This document shows positions 16,333-24,935 of a stretch of DNA of 64,000 nucleotides, in pieces. Under the pieces are notes generated by a model. The model made no database searches. It was not told where the DNA came from and was given only the letters and a program-made list of their open reading frames with translations. A program made the position numbers and the translations under genes. Position 1 is the stretch's first letter, and each line of letters starts with the position of its first letter. The DNA comes from an uncultured Collinsella sp. (GTDB lineage: Bacteria > Actinomycetota > Coriobacteriia > Coriobacteriales > Coriobacteriaceae). Where the stretch lies: the NCBI GenBank assembly GCA_934655755.1, contig CAKUHA010000003.1, positions 62,001 to 126,000 of the forward strand. Reading direction: 5' to 3'.

Positions 16333-17430
16333 TTAGCGCTGGGCGGCGTCCTCCAGGAGGGCGTCCCAGATGGCTAGCGCTGCGGCTGCTTCGGCTACGG
16401 GGACGGCTCGTGGAACGATGCAGGGATCGTGGCGGCCGTGGACCGAGAGCTCGGCATTTTCCATAGCGTCCATGTCCACGGTCTGCTGCTCGCGGCCAAT
16501 TGAAGGCGTCGGCTTTACGGCCATGCGCCACATGACGGGCGCGCCGGTCGAGATGCCGCCGAGGATGCCGCCTGCGTTGTTGGATTCGACCTCGATCTCG
16601 CCGGTCTCGGCATCGATGCGATACGGGTCGTTATTCTCGCTGCCGCGCATAGCGGCCACAGCAAAGCCCATGCCAAACTCAACGCCCTTTACGGCGGGAA
16701 TGCCAAACGCGATCTGCGCTATGCGGTTCTCAATGCCGTCGAACATCGGGTCGCCGATGCCCGCGGGCAGGCCGTAGATGCCGCACTCCACGATGCCGCC
16801 GATGCTGTCGAGCTCATCGCGTGCGGCAAGAATCTCCTCGCGCATACGGCCGGCAGCCGCCGCGTCGATGCACGGCAGGTCGTTCGAAAGGATCGCCTTG
16901 CGGTCGGACTTGCGATAGACCATGTCGTCCATTGGCAGGTCGGAGATGCCGCCGATCTGTGCGACGTGTGCCATCACTTTAATGCCGCGGGCCTCGAGCG
17001 CCTGCAGCGCGATGCCGCCGGCGATGCACAAGGGCGCCGTCAGGCGACCGGAGAAGTGCCCACCGCCGGCAACGTCATGCATGTTGTGGTACTTCACGCG
17101 CGCCGGGAAATCCGCATGGCCCGGGCGGGGCTTGCGGCGCAGCTCGGAGTAGTCCTTGGAGCGCGTGTTAGTGTTTTCGATAATCGCTGCGATGGGCGCG
17201 CCGGTGGTGTGTCCATCGACCACGCCGGCGATAATGTGCGCGGCGTCGGCCTCGCGGCGCTTGGTCGCGGTCTCGTCGCGGCCGGGGGCGCGACGGTCCA
17301 AAAATGCCTGCAGCTGCTCCTGATCAACGGCGATACCTGCCGGAATGCCATCGAGCGAGCAGCCGATGGCGGGGGAGTGCGACTGGCCGAAAATGCTCAG
17401 ATGCAAGACGTTGCCAAAGGTCGAGGACAT
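16333..17430 (-). CDS. aroC: Chorismate synthase
   Basis: This FMN-dependent enzyme converts EPSP to chorismate. The 365-residue sequence has the expected blocks: FGQSHSPAIGCSLDGIPAG (signature 1, with catalytic His), RKPRPGHADFPARVKY (signature region) and GGGHFSGRLTAPLCIAGGIA, with RMAVKPTPSI near the C-terminus. The ATG is one base downstream of the aroA stop, so the two genes are coupled. A 150-bp gap with a REP-like inverted repeat separates it from pheA. Confidence 0.97.
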   Translation of the reverse strand: MSSTFGNVLHLSIFGQSHSPAIGCSLDGIPAGIAVDQEQLQAFLDRRAPGRDETATKRREADAAHIIAGVVDGHTTGAPIAAIIENTNTRSKDYSELRRKPRPGHADFPARVKYHNMHDVAGGGHFSGRLTAPLCIAGGIALQALEARGIKVMAHVAQIGGISDLPMDDMVYRKSDRKAILSNDLPCIDAAAAGRMREEILAARDELDSIGGIVECGIYGLPAGIGDPMFDGIENRIAQIAFGIPAVKGVEFGMGFAVAAMRGSENNDPYRIDAETGEIEVESNNAGGILGGISTGAPVMWRMAVKPTPSIGREQQTVDMDAMENAELSVHGRHDPCIVPRAVPVAEAAAALAIWDALLEDAAQR

Positions 17431-17431
17431 G

Positions 17432-18751
17432 CTATTCCTCCTCGAGCGTGACCTTGCCGCCCAGCAGGCGGTAGTGGTCGAAGAAATCGGGATAGGACTT
17501 GTTGACGGCTTCGGCGCCGTGGATCACGACCTCGCCGGTGGCGCGGCTCGCGGCGATGGCGGCCATCATGGCGATGCGGTGGTCGTTGTGCGAATCGACC
17601 TCGCCGCCGGTAAAGGCATCGACGCCCTTGATGATGAGGTCGTCACCGGCGATGCGCACCTGCGCGCCCAGCGCGGTGAGCTCGCGGGTGGTGGTGACCA
17701 GGCGGTCGGATTCCTTGATGCGCAGACGCGCGCAGTCGCGGATGAACGTGCGGCCCTGTGCCAGCGAAGCGACGGCCGAGATAACGGGCACCAGGTCGGG
17801 AATATCATGGGCGCTCATCTCAAAGCCGGCCAGCTTGTCAGACTGCACAGTGGCGGCGTTGGTCGAGCGCACGATGCGGGCGCCAAAGCGCGAAAGCGCG
17901 GCGAGCACGTTGCGGTCGCCCTGCGCGGAGCTCAGCGACACGCCCTCCACGGTGATGGGGTCGGTGCCGATGGCGCCGGCGCACAGCCAAAAGGCGGCGT
18001 TGGACCAGTCGCCCTCGACGGCCACGCTGCCGGGCGTGCGGTACGAGCCGCTGCTCACGCGGAAATTCGTGACCTCGGGCTGGCCGTCCCTGGCGGGAAT
18101 GCGCTCGACGTTGACCTCGACGCCAAAGGCCTTCATGGCCTGAATCGTCAGGTTGATGTAGGGGCGGCTCTCAATGAGGCCGGTCACCTGCACGCAGGAG
18201 GGCTGCGCCAGCAGCGGGGCCGCCAGCAGCAGGCCCGAGATGTACTGCGAGCTCACGTTGCCCGGCAGCACAAAGGTGCCCGGGCGCATGCGGCCGCTCG
18301 TCTTGAGCGGAAAGCCGCCCAGGCCCTGCAGGTCGCAGCCGGCGGCGATGATCTCGTCCGAAAGCGGGGAGAGCGGGCGGGCGCCCAGGCGGCCCTGACC
18401 CACAAAGGTGGCCTCCGCACCCAGCGCGCAGGCGACGGGTAGCATAAAGCGGAGTGTGGAGCCGCTCTCACCGCAGTCGAGCGTACCGCCGGCAAGGGCC
18501 TTGAGCAGGCCAAACTCAACGCTCTTCATGGTGGGGTGGACCTGGAAACCGTCCTCGACGGTCTCGATGCGGGCGCCGAGCGCCGTAAGGCAGCGCACCG
18601 TCGCCTCGATATCGGCGCAGGTGGTATTGCAGGCGACGTGCGTCTCGCCGTTGGCGAGCGCGGCGCAGATGATCAGGCGGTGTGCCATCGACTTGGACGC
18701 GATGGCGGGAACGGTGCCCTTGAGCGGGGACGGGGTGATGCGGGCTAGCAT
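17432..18751 (-). CDS. aroA: 3-phosphoshikimate 1-carboxyvinyltransferase (EPSP synthase)
   Basis: This enzyme condenses shikimate 3-phosphate with phosphoenolpyruvate. Start ATG 18751 gives 439 residues beginning MLARITPSPLKGTVPAIASKS; the extra 81 codons open upstream lie in the aroB gene and are Arg-rich shadow sequence. Motifs are SKSMAHRLIICAAL (N-terminal phosphate site), CGESGSTLRFMLPVA (signature 1; GES-GST in place of the GNAGTAxRP-type loop), and RLRIKESDRL and SHNDHRIAMMAA (signature 2). The GESGST form is typical of the more divergent EPSP synthases; glyphosate sensitivity was not assessed. It overlaps aroB by 7 nt and is followed by aroC after one base. Confidence 0.96.
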   Translation of the reverse strand: MLARITPSPLKGTVPAIASKSMAHRLIICAALANGETHVACNTTCADIEATVRCLTALGARIETVEDGFQVHPTMKSVEFGLLKALAGGTLDCGESGSTLRFMLPVACALGAEATFVGQGRLGARPLSPLSDEIIAAGCDLQGLGGFPLKTSGRMRPGTFVLPGNVSSQYISGLLLAAPLLAQPSCVQVTGLIESRPYINLTIQAMKAFGVEVNVERIPARDGQPEVTNFRVSSGSYRTPGSVAVEGDWSNAAFWLCAGAIGTDPITVEGVSLSSAQGDRNVLAALSRFGARIVRSTNAATVQSDKLAGFEMSAHDIPDLVPVISAVASLAQGRTFIRDCARLRIKESDRLVTTTRELTALGAQVRIAGDDLIIKGVDAFTGGEVDSHNDHRIAMMAAIAASRATGEVVIHGAEAVNKSYPDFFDHYRLLGGKVTLEEE

Positions 18752-19851
18752 GCGGAAGCGTCTCCCTTCTGGCCGAGGCCCTCGGCAATTAAATCGTGGA
18801 AGGTGGAAAGCGGCGTGCGGTCGATGCTGCAGCGGCCAATGCCGTGCGGAATCACCAGGTCGATGGTGTCGCCCGCGCGCTTCTTGTCGTGAAGCGCCTC
18901 GGCAAAGACGGCGTCGGCATCCAAGTCGCAGCGGGTCTTGAGGCCGTGGCGAGCGCAGAGCTCCTCGATACGGCCGGGCAGTGCAGCATCGCAAACGCCA
19001 TGCAGGGCCGCCGCGCGCGTGATGATGCCCATGCCGATCGACACGCAGTTGCCGTGGCCGAGCTCAAAGTGCTCGCAGGCTTCGACGGCGTGCCCGGCGC
19101 TATGTCCAAAGTTGAGGAGCTTGCGCTGGTTGGTCTCGCGCTCGTCGGCGACGACCACGGCGCGCTTAATGTCGATATTACGGGCGATGATGAGCGCCAC
19201 GCGGGCCACATCCTGATTGAGCAGCTCCAGCGTAAGTGGGGTCTTCTCCAGCTCGGTGAACAGCTCGGGGTCGGCGATCACGGCATGTTTGACGACCTCG
19301 CCGCAGCCGTCGGCGAACTGCTCGGGCGTGAGGGTGGCGAGACACCCCACGTCGGCGATAACCACACTCGGCTGCCAAAAGGCGCCGGCCAGGTTCTTGC
19401 CGGCGGCGAGATCGATGGCCGTCTTGCCGCCCACCGACGAATCCACCATGGCGAGCAGGCTCGTCGGGATCTGTACAAACTTGCAGCCGCGCATGTAGGT
19501 AGCGGCCACAAAGCCCGCCACGTCGCCCACGACGCCGCCGCCGAGTGCCACGATCACGTCGGAGCGCGAAAGCTCATGCTCGGCCACAAACTCCAAAATG
19601 GCAACGTAGGTCTCGGCGCGCTTATGGGCCTCGCCGGCCTCGAAGGTGCAGATGCTCACCGTATACCCCGCGGCCTCCAGGCTCTGCTTAACGGGCATCT
19701 GGTAGAGCGGGCCCACGTTGGTGTCGGTCACAATGACGGCACGCGAGCCGCCGGCAGTGGCGCGAACTAGCTCACCCGCCTGCTCCAGCAAAAACGTGCC
19801 GACGTGTACCTGGTAGGGGCGTGCGGTGTCGATATCGATGGTAATCGCCAT
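18745..19851 (-). CDS. aroB: 3-dehydroquinate synthase
   Basis: This NAD- and metal-dependent enzyme cyclises DAHP to 3-dehydroquinate. The 368 residues show VIALGGGVVGDVAGFVAATY (NAD-binding Gly-rich block), QIPTSLLAMVDSSVGGKTA (substrate/NAD site), CGEVVKHAVI (metal Glu), and NFGHSAGHAVEAC and HGNCVSIGM with the metal-binding His residues. A 36-bp gap to tyrA contains a GAAAGGA-type SD. Its last bases overlap the aroA start, so the cluster is probably read as one transcript. Confidence 0.97.
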   Translation of the reverse strand: MAITIDIDTARPYQVHVGTFLLEQAGELVRATAGGSRAVIVTDTNVGPLYQMPVKQSLEAAGYTVSICTFEAGEAHKRAETYVAILEFVAEHELSRSDVIVALGGGVVGDVAGFVAATYMRGCKFVQIPTSLLAMVDSSVGGKTAIDLAAGKNLAGAFWQPSVVIADVGCLATLTPEQFADGCGEVVKHAVIADPELFTELEKTPLTLELLNQDVARVALIIARNIDIKRAVVVADERETNQRKLLNFGHSAGHAVEACEHFELGHGNCVSIGMGIITRAAALHGVCDAALPGRIEELCARHGLKTRCDLDADAVFAEALHDKKRAGDTIDLVIPHGIGRCSIDRTPLSTFHDLIAEGLGQKGDASAC

Positions 19852-19887
19852 AAGCTTCGGTCCTTTCGACCTGGCGTGATAGGTGGT

Positions 19888-20802
19888 CTAATGGGATGCC
19901 TCGTCGTCGAGCGCGCGCTTGATGCGATCGCCCTCGGCAAGGAGGTTCTCCAGATAGCGCTGGTCGCGGTCCTTGAGCGCACGGCTGTAGGCGCCGAGCG
20001 ACTCGATCAGATGGTCGATCTCGAAGGCGAGTGCGTCGGCGTCGTCGATCATGAGCTCGGACCACATCTGCGGGTTGAGGTGCGCCACGCGGGTGAGGTC
20101 GCGGTAGCTGCCGGCCGAAAAGCCGTGGTGCACCTGGGCGGTCGGGCTCTTAACGTAGGCGTTGGAGACGACGTGCGCCAGCTGGCTCGTAAAGGCGATG
20201 ACGCGGTCGTGCTCGGCGGCGCTGGTCACGCTGAACTTGCCAAAGCCTAAGGGGCGCACCATCTCGCGCACCTGGCCCAAGAGCTCCAACTTAAGCGCGT
20301 CGTCCACCGCGGGCGGCACGAGCACGAGCGGAGCGTCCTGGAACAGGTCGGCGCGGGAGTGCGCGTAGCCCGAGAACTGGGTGCCCGCCATGGGGTGCGC
20401 GCCCACAAAGTAAAAACCGTGCTTGCGGGCGAGTTCAAAGGCGCGCTCGCACACGATGCCCTTGACGCCCACGGTGTCGATCACCACGGGACCCATGATG
20501 GCCTCGGTGTCGGTGGCATCGGCGAGCGCCTGGGCGTGCGCCTCGAGCCACTCGATGCAGGCCTCGGGGTAGCAGGCCAGCACGATGATGTCGCATTCGC
20601 CGAGCGTCTCGTCGTTGAGCTCGCCGGCGACGGTGCCCATGCTGGCGGCCGTCATAACGTCATCGTCGGGGTCCCAGGCCAGCACGCGGACGCCCGCCTG
20701 AGCATAGCCGCGGGCAAAGCTGCCGCCGATCAGTCCCAGGCCCACGATGCCGGCGCACTTGGGGCCGCCCTGGTTCACGCGTGCGTTTCTCACCGTACCC
20801 AT
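19888..20802 (-). CDS. tyrA: Prephenate dehydrogenase
   Basis: The 304-residue oxidoreductase has an N-terminal Rossmann motif IVGLGLIGGSFARGY (G-x-G-x-x-G near residue 22). YFVGAHPMAGTQFSGY carries the conserved His and Gly of the TyrA family, and VTSAAEHDRVIAFTSQLAHVV is the next block. It oxidatively decarboxylates prephenate to 4-hydroxyphenylpyruvate (or arogenate to tyrosine; specificity not determinable). No chorismate mutase domain is fused, in agreement with mutase activity being on PheA. No ACT domain is seen at this length. It starts 3 nt after the DAHP synthase stop. Confidence 0.95.
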   Translation of the reverse strand: MGTVRNARVNQGGPKCAGIVGLGLIGGSFARGYAQAGVRVLAWDPDDDVMTAASMGTVAGELNDETLGECDIIVLACYPEACIEWLEAHAQALADATDTEAIMGPVVIDTVGVKGIVCERAFELARKHGFYFVGAHPMAGTQFSGYAHSRADLFQDAPLVLVPPAVDDALKLELLGQVREMVRPLGFGKFSVTSAAEHDRVIAFTSQLAHVVSNAYVKSPTAQVHHGFSAGSYRDLTRVAHLNPQMWSELMIDDADALAFEIDHLIESLGAYSRALKDRDQRYLENLLAEGDRIKRALDDEASH

Positions 20803-20805
20803 GTG

Positions 20806-21831
20806 CTACTCCTGAACGGTCTCTTGGCAAACGACCTCGCGAATGGCGCGGATGCGGCGCATGGTGTCGTCGAACTGGTCGGGGGTGAGGGCCTGAGCGC
20901 CGTCGGACCAAGCATGGCTCGGGTCGTCGTGGACCTCGATCTCCAGGCCGTTGGCGCCGCAGGCGGTCGCGGCGAGCGCCATGGGCTCAACGTAGCGGGT
21001 GTAGCCGGTGGCGTGGCTGGGATCGGCGACGACGGGCAGGTGCGAGAGGTGGTGCAGCACCGGCACGGCGTTGAGGTCGAAGGTGTTGCGGGTGCGGGTC
21101 TCGAAGGTACGGATGCCGCGCTCGCACAGGATAACGTTGTCGTTGCCCTCGCTCATGATGTACTCGGCTGCCATGAGCAGCTCATCGACGGTGCCGGACA
21201 TGCCGCGCTTGAGCAGGATCGGGGTCTTGGTCTTGCCGACCTCCTTGAGCAGGGGGAAGTTCTGGGCGTTGCGGGCGCCGATCTGCATGACGTCGATCTT
21301 CTTGTCCAGGAAGACCTGCACGTCGCGCGGGTCCATGATCTCGGTGACGATCGGCATGTCGAGCTCGGCCGATGCTTCGCATAGCAGGTCGAGGCCGGCG
21401 GGACCCATACCCTGGTAGGCGTACGGGGAGGTACGGGGCTTGTAGGCGCCACCGCGCAGCATCGTGGCGCCGGCGGCTTTTACGCGGCGGGCGATGCGGA
21501 TGAGGTTCTCGCCCTCGACGGAGCACGGGCCGGCGATGACCTGGAACTGGTCGCCGCCGATCTTGACGCCGTGACCGCAGTCGATGATAGAGTCCTCGGG
21601 ATGGAACTTGCGGTTGGCGCGCTTGAACGGCTCGGAGACGCGCTGCACGCGCTCGACGACGTCCATGGACTCGAGCAGGAACGGGTCGATCTTGGTCGTA
21701 TCGCCCACGAGGCCGATGATGGTCTCGTGCTCGCCGCGCGAGACGTCGGTTTTCAGGCCCTTTTTCTCAATCCAGCTGACGATATGGCTGACTGCCTCGT
21801 CGCTGGCGCTCTGCTTTAGAATTGCAATCAT
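20806..21831 (-). CDS. aroF: DAHP synthase, type I beta
   Basis: This enzyme condenses phosphoenolpyruvate and erythrose 4-phosphate, the committed step of aromatic synthesis. The 341 residues comprise an N-terminal ferredoxin-like regulatory domain (MIAILKQSASDEAVSHIVSW through about residue 75) and a TIM barrel with FQVIAGPCSVEGENLI, LRGGAYKPRTSPYAYQG, MQIGARNAQNFPLLKEVG, PILLKRGMSGT and PVVADPSHATG. The regulatory domain is the kind that binds Tyr/Phe in Thermotoga-type enzymes. I use ATG 21831; an in-frame extension upstream to 21879 lacks homology. It is the first gene of the aromatic cluster, with a terminator-like hairpin in its leader. Confidence 0.96.
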   Translation of the reverse strand: MIAILKQSASDEAVSHIVSWIEKKGLKTDVSRGEHETIIGLVGDTTKIDPFLLESMDVVERVQRVSEPFKRANRKFHPEDSIIDCGHGVKIGGDQFQVIAGPCSVEGENLIRIARRVKAAGATMLRGGAYKPRTSPYAYQGMGPAGLDLLCEASAELDMPIVTEIMDPRDVQVFLDKKIDVMQIGARNAQNFPLLKEVGKTKTPILLKRGMSGTVDELLMAAEYIMSEGNDNVILCERGIRTFETRTRNTFDLNAVPVLHHLSHLPVVADPSHATGYTRYVEPMALAATACGANGLEIEVHDDPSHAWSDGAQALTPDQFDDTMRRIRAIREVVCQETVQE

Positions 21832-21841
21832 GGTGTGCCTC

Positions 21842-21904
21842 TCACCTCGATGGATAACCCTTGCAAAAACGGCCCGCATCGCGAGCCGTGTATATATGGT
21901 GCAT
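21842..21904 (-). CDS. Possible 20-codon leader ORF upstream of DAHP synthase
   Basis: This ATG...TGA frame encodes MHHIYTARDAGRFCKGYPSR, with two Tyr, one Phe and two His, just after a candidate -10. It has no SD, so it would have to be translated leaderless. It spans the terminator hairpin at 21,869-21,889, so ribosomes could open it. The evidence is weak: short ORFs arise by chance, and the aromatic codons are not clustered as in classic attenuators. Confidence 0.25.
   Translation of the reverse strand: MHHIYTARDAGRFCKGYPSR
21865..21889 (-). terminator. Intrinsic terminator/attenuator in the aroF leader
   Basis: On the minus strand a 9-bp stem with GAT loop is followed at once by UUUUU. 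It lies between the likely promoter (AGTATAAAC near 21,910-21,918) and the DAHP synthase start, so it would cut the transcript of the whole aromatic cluster before its first gene. Confidence 0.65.
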
Positions 21905-21994
21905 GAGAGTTTATACTATCTGACTCACTTTTGCCTTCTAAAGTGTGTCGCTGCGCCGCGTCTCCCACGGAATTGCAAAGCTTTTTCTTTTATT

Positions 21995-22024
21995 TTGATA
22001 GCCCATGGTGCACTTGGGTATAAT
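21995..22024 (+). promoter_or_regulatory. Promoter of tRNA-Arg(CCG)
   Basis: -35 TTGATA (21995-22000), 18-bp spacer and -10 TATAAT (22019-22024) place transcription start near 22,031, about 5 nt before the mature tRNA. Confidence 0.85.
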
Positions 22025-22035
22025 GCCAAACGTTG

Positions 22036-22112
22036 GCCCTATTAGCTCAGGGGATTAGAGCGTCTGCCTCCGGAGCAGAAGGCCGTTGGTTCGAATCCAA
22101 CATGGGGCACCA
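22036..22112 (+). tRNA. tRNA-Arg (anticodon CCG)
   Basis: Acceptor GCCCTAT/ATGGGGC has one G-U pair, D-stem GCTC/GAGC, anticodon stem TCTGC/GCAGA with loop CTCCGGA (anticodon CCG), and T-arm GTTGG/CCAAC with TTCGAAT. CCA is encoded. A near-consensus promoter precedes it and a terminator follows. Confidence 0.95.
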
Positions 22113-22123
22113 TCGAACGTAAG

Positions 22124-22157
22124 ACCGTCCGAACCTCGCATGGTCCGGGCGGTTTTT
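22124..22157 (+). terminator. Intrinsic terminator after tRNA-Arg(CCG)
   Basis: A 12-bp stem with one mismatch (22124-22135 with 22142-22153) is followed by TTTTT. Confidence 0.85.
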
Positions 22158-22188
22158 CTTATACCGACGCGACGTGATGGGACGTGGT

Positions 22189-24924
22189 ATGGCAGCAACG
22201 GATATCGAGCGCGGACTTTCGACCGTCGAGGTCGAGGAGCGCATCGCCGCCGGTAAGATCAACCGCAACATGGAGCTCAAGACCAAGTCGGTCAAAGAGC
22301 TCATCATCGAGAACCTCTGCACGCTGTTTAACTTAATCAACGTGGTCTTGGCGATTCTGGTCCTGTTGACGTGGTCGTTTAAGAACCTGACATTCTTGTT
22401 CGTGGTGTTTTTGAACACTGCTATCGGCGTCATTCAGTCCATGCGCTCCAAGCGGATGGTCGATAAGCTCACGCTGCTAACCTCCAAGAAGGCCATTGCC
22501 GTACGCGACGGCGCCGAGGTGGAGCTCGACCTGGACCAGATCGTGCTCGACGACATCATTCGCTTGGGGCGCGGCGACCAGATTCCCGCCGACGCCGTGG
22601 TGGTGTCGGGCGAGGCGCTCGTTAACGAGAGCTTGCTGACGGGCGAGAGCGACCTTATTAAGAAGCAACCCGGCTCCGAGCTCATGAGCGGCAGCTTTAT
22701 CGACTCGGGCTTGCTGCGCGCTCGCGTGATCCACGTTGGCGCCGACAACTACGTGGCCAAGATCAACAACGAGGCCAAGTACGTCAAAAAGGTCAATTCC
22801 GAGATCATGAACGCACTCAACGCCATCGTGCGGTTCGCGAGCATCATCATGATTCCGCTCGGCCTGGCGTTGTTTGCCTCAAGCGTGAGCGGCCTGTGGG
22901 ACGCCGCCGGTACCCCGGGCGATAGCGCGCTTTTGTGGTGTTTTTCCGAGCTGCTGGCCGGCCGCGTGCCTTCGTCGGCGCTGCTGTCCACGGTTGGTGC
23001 CCTACTGGGCATGATTCCGCAGGGCCTGGTGCTGCTGACCTCGTCGGTGCTTGCCATCGCCACGGTGCGACTCGCGCGCCGCAAGGTACTGGCGCAGCAG
23101 CTCTACTGTATCGAGACGCTCGCCCGTGTCGACGTGCTGTGCCTGGATAAGACCGGTACCATCACGTCGGGCCGCATGGAGGTCGAAGGCACCTACCCGC
23201 TGCCGTTCGAGGGCGTGAGCGTGGGGGAGGGCGACGTTTCCGTTCCCGTCGATACCACGGTGCTCGATTTTGCCCTGGCCAACGTGGCACGCGCGACCTC
23301 GGCTGATGCCAACGAGACCTGCCAGGCGCTGCTCAATTACTATGCCGACCGCCCGGTCGAGGTGTCCGAGCCGCTGTCGGTCATTCCGTTCTCGTCGTCC
23401 AAAAAGTGGAGTGGTGCCTCGTTTGCACAGGGCTCCTATGTGATGGGCGCGGCGCAGTTTGTGCTTTCGGACCGCGTGTTTGCACAGGTCGAGAATCGCG
23501 TGGCCGAGCTTGCCGACACCTGCCGCGTGCTCGTGGTGGCGCGTGTTGACGGTTTTACGCCCGACGGCGATATGGTGGGCGAGGCCGAGCCCGTGGGCTT
23601 TGTGACCATTCGCGACGAGATCCGCACCTCGGCGGCCGAGACCATCGGCTACTTTAACGAGCAGGGCGTGACCCTCAACGTGATCAGCGGCGACGACCCC
23701 CGCACGGTGTCGTCGATTGCGCGCGTGGTGGGCGTGCCCGGGGCGGACGCCTATGTGGACGCCACGACGCTCGATACACCTGCCAAGCTCGATGCGGCGG
23801 TGGATCGCTATCACGTCTTTGGGCGTGTGACGCCGCAGCAAAAGCGTGAGCTCGTGCAGGCGCTCAAGCGCCGCGGGCACACCGTGGCCATGACGGGTGA
23901 CGGCGTCAACGACGTGCTGGCGCTCAAGGAGGCCGACTGTTCCGTGGCGATGGCCGCTGGCTCCGATGCCGCGCGTAACGTAGCCGAGATCGTGCTGGTC
24001 GACAACGACTTTGCCTCGATGCCCGCCGTGGTGGCCGAGGGCCGCCGCTCCATTAACAACCTGCAGCGCTCCGCCTCGCTGTTCCTGACCAAGACGCTGT
24101 TCTCGATGGGCCTGGCGGCGCTGTGCATCGCGCTGCCGCCGTATCCCTTTGAGCCCATCCAGATGACGCTCATCAACTTCTTCTGCATCGGCGCGCCGGG
24201 CTTTGTGCTGGGCCTGGAGCCCAACAACGCCCGCGTGAAGGGGTCGTTCCTGACCAACGTGCTCAAGCGTGCGCTTCCTGCGTCGGTTGCGGTCATTTTG
24301 GCCGCGATGCTCGATATCTTCGTGGCCCGCGTGTTTGGGTTTAGCCAGCTCACGCTGTCCACGATGTGCCTGCTCACGTCGTGTGCGGCGAGCGTCAGCC
24401 TGATCTGGCGCATCTCCCAGCCGCTCACGCCCCTGCGCGTGGTGCTCTTTGTGTTTGTCGTCGCCGGCATTTTGACGGGTGTTATCGGGTTCCCGGCGCT
24501 GCTGTCCATCGCCAACCTGTCCATCAGCCAGATGGTCATTTTGGCGGTCATCATAGTCTTTACCTGCTCGGTGTTCTTTAAGCTCGCCACGATGATGGAT
24601 TCGCTCAAGCCGCGCCGTCGCCATGCGGCCACGGGTTTTGGCCGCGGCGTGCGCGTTCGCCTGGGTCGCGGCGGCGGCAAGGTGAGCTCGACGGGGTCGA
24701 CGGCCGAGCGTTTTGCCAGGCGCGTTGCCGCCGACATGGCCCAGCGTCGTGAGGAGCGCGCCACCCGCGAGGCTGAGGATCGCGCGCTCGAGGGCGTGGC
24801 CCAGACGCAGCCCCAGCCCAAGAAAAAGGAGAGTACGGGAGCCAAACGTTCCCGCGTGACCAAATCCGCCCAAGGCATCAAAGTCTCGATGCCCAGTAAG
24901 AAGAAGCCAACCAAGAAGGCCTAA
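22189..24924 (+). CDS. P-type cation-transporting ATPase
   Basis: This polytopic membrane pump of about 911 residues has the full P-type set: actuator-domain LLTGESD, phosphorylation site CLDKTGTITSG (Asp near residue 320) and hinge MTGDGVNDVLALKEADCSVAM. Membrane helices lie before the actuator domain, around GLVLLTSSVLAIAT and in the last 250 residues. The overall form, with no N-terminal metal-binding domain, resembles CtpE/MgtA-like HAD-IC pumps, so Ca2+ or Mg2+ are plausible ions, but the ion is not proven. ATG 22189 has a weak GGGA upstream; GTG 22174 and ATG 22177 are alternatives. The last 80 residues form a very basic, Lys/Arg-rich cytoplasmic tail not usual for the family. Confidence 0.9.
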   Translation: MAATDIERGLSTVEVEERIAAGKINRNMELKTKSVKELIIENLCTLFNLINVVLAILVLLTWSFKNLTFLFVVFLNTAIGVIQSMRSKRMVDKLTLLTSKKAIAVRDGAEVELDLDQIVLDDIIRLGRGDQIPADAVVVSGEALVNESLLTGESDLIKKQPGSELMSGSFIDSGLLRARVIHVGADNYVAKINNEAKYVKKVNSEIMNALNAIVRFASIIMIPLGLALFASSVSGLWDAAGTPGDSALLWCFSELLAGRVPSSALLSTVGALLGMIPQGLVLLTSSVLAIATVRLARRKVLAQQLYCIETLARVDVLCLDKTGTITSGRMEVEGTYPLPFEGVSVGEGDVSVPVDTTVLDFALANVARATSADANETCQALLNYYADRPVEVSEPLSVIPFSSSKKWSGASFAQGSYVMGAAQFVLSDRVFAQVENRVAELADTCRVLVVARVDGFTPDGDMVGEAEPVGFVTIRDEIRTSAAETIGYFNEQGVTLNVISGDDPRTVSSIARVVGVPGADAYVDATTLDTPAKLDAAVDRYHVFGRVTPQQKRELVQALKRRGHTVAMTGDGVNDVLALKEADCSVAMAAGSDAARNVAEIVLVDNDFASMPAVVAEGRRSINNLQRSASLFLTKTLFSMGLAALCIALPPYPFEPIQMTLINFFCIGAPGFVLGLEPNNARVKGSFLTNVLKRALPASVAVILAAMLDIFVARVFGFSQLTLSTMCLLTSCAASVSLIWRISQPLTPLRVVLFVFVVAGILTGVIGFPALLSIANLSISQMVILAVIIVFTCSVFFKLATMMDSLKPRRRHAATGFGRGVRVRLGRGGGKVSSTGSTAERFARRVAADMAQRREERATREAEDRALEGVAQTQPQPKKKESTGAKRSRVTKSAQGIKVSMPSKKKPTKKA

Positions 24925-24935
24925 GCCGGACATTG

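Noticed and set aside
18752..18994. N-terminal extension of aroA by 81 codons
   Set aside because: It overlaps aroB coding sequence, is Arg-rich and lacks homology; ATG 18,751 gives the normal EPSP synthase start.
22080..22112. Att-site duplication between the two tRNA-Arg genes
   Set aside because: The shared bases near the 3' ends are ordinary tRNA conservation (TTCGAATCC and CCA); no integrase and no additional partial tRNA copy were found.
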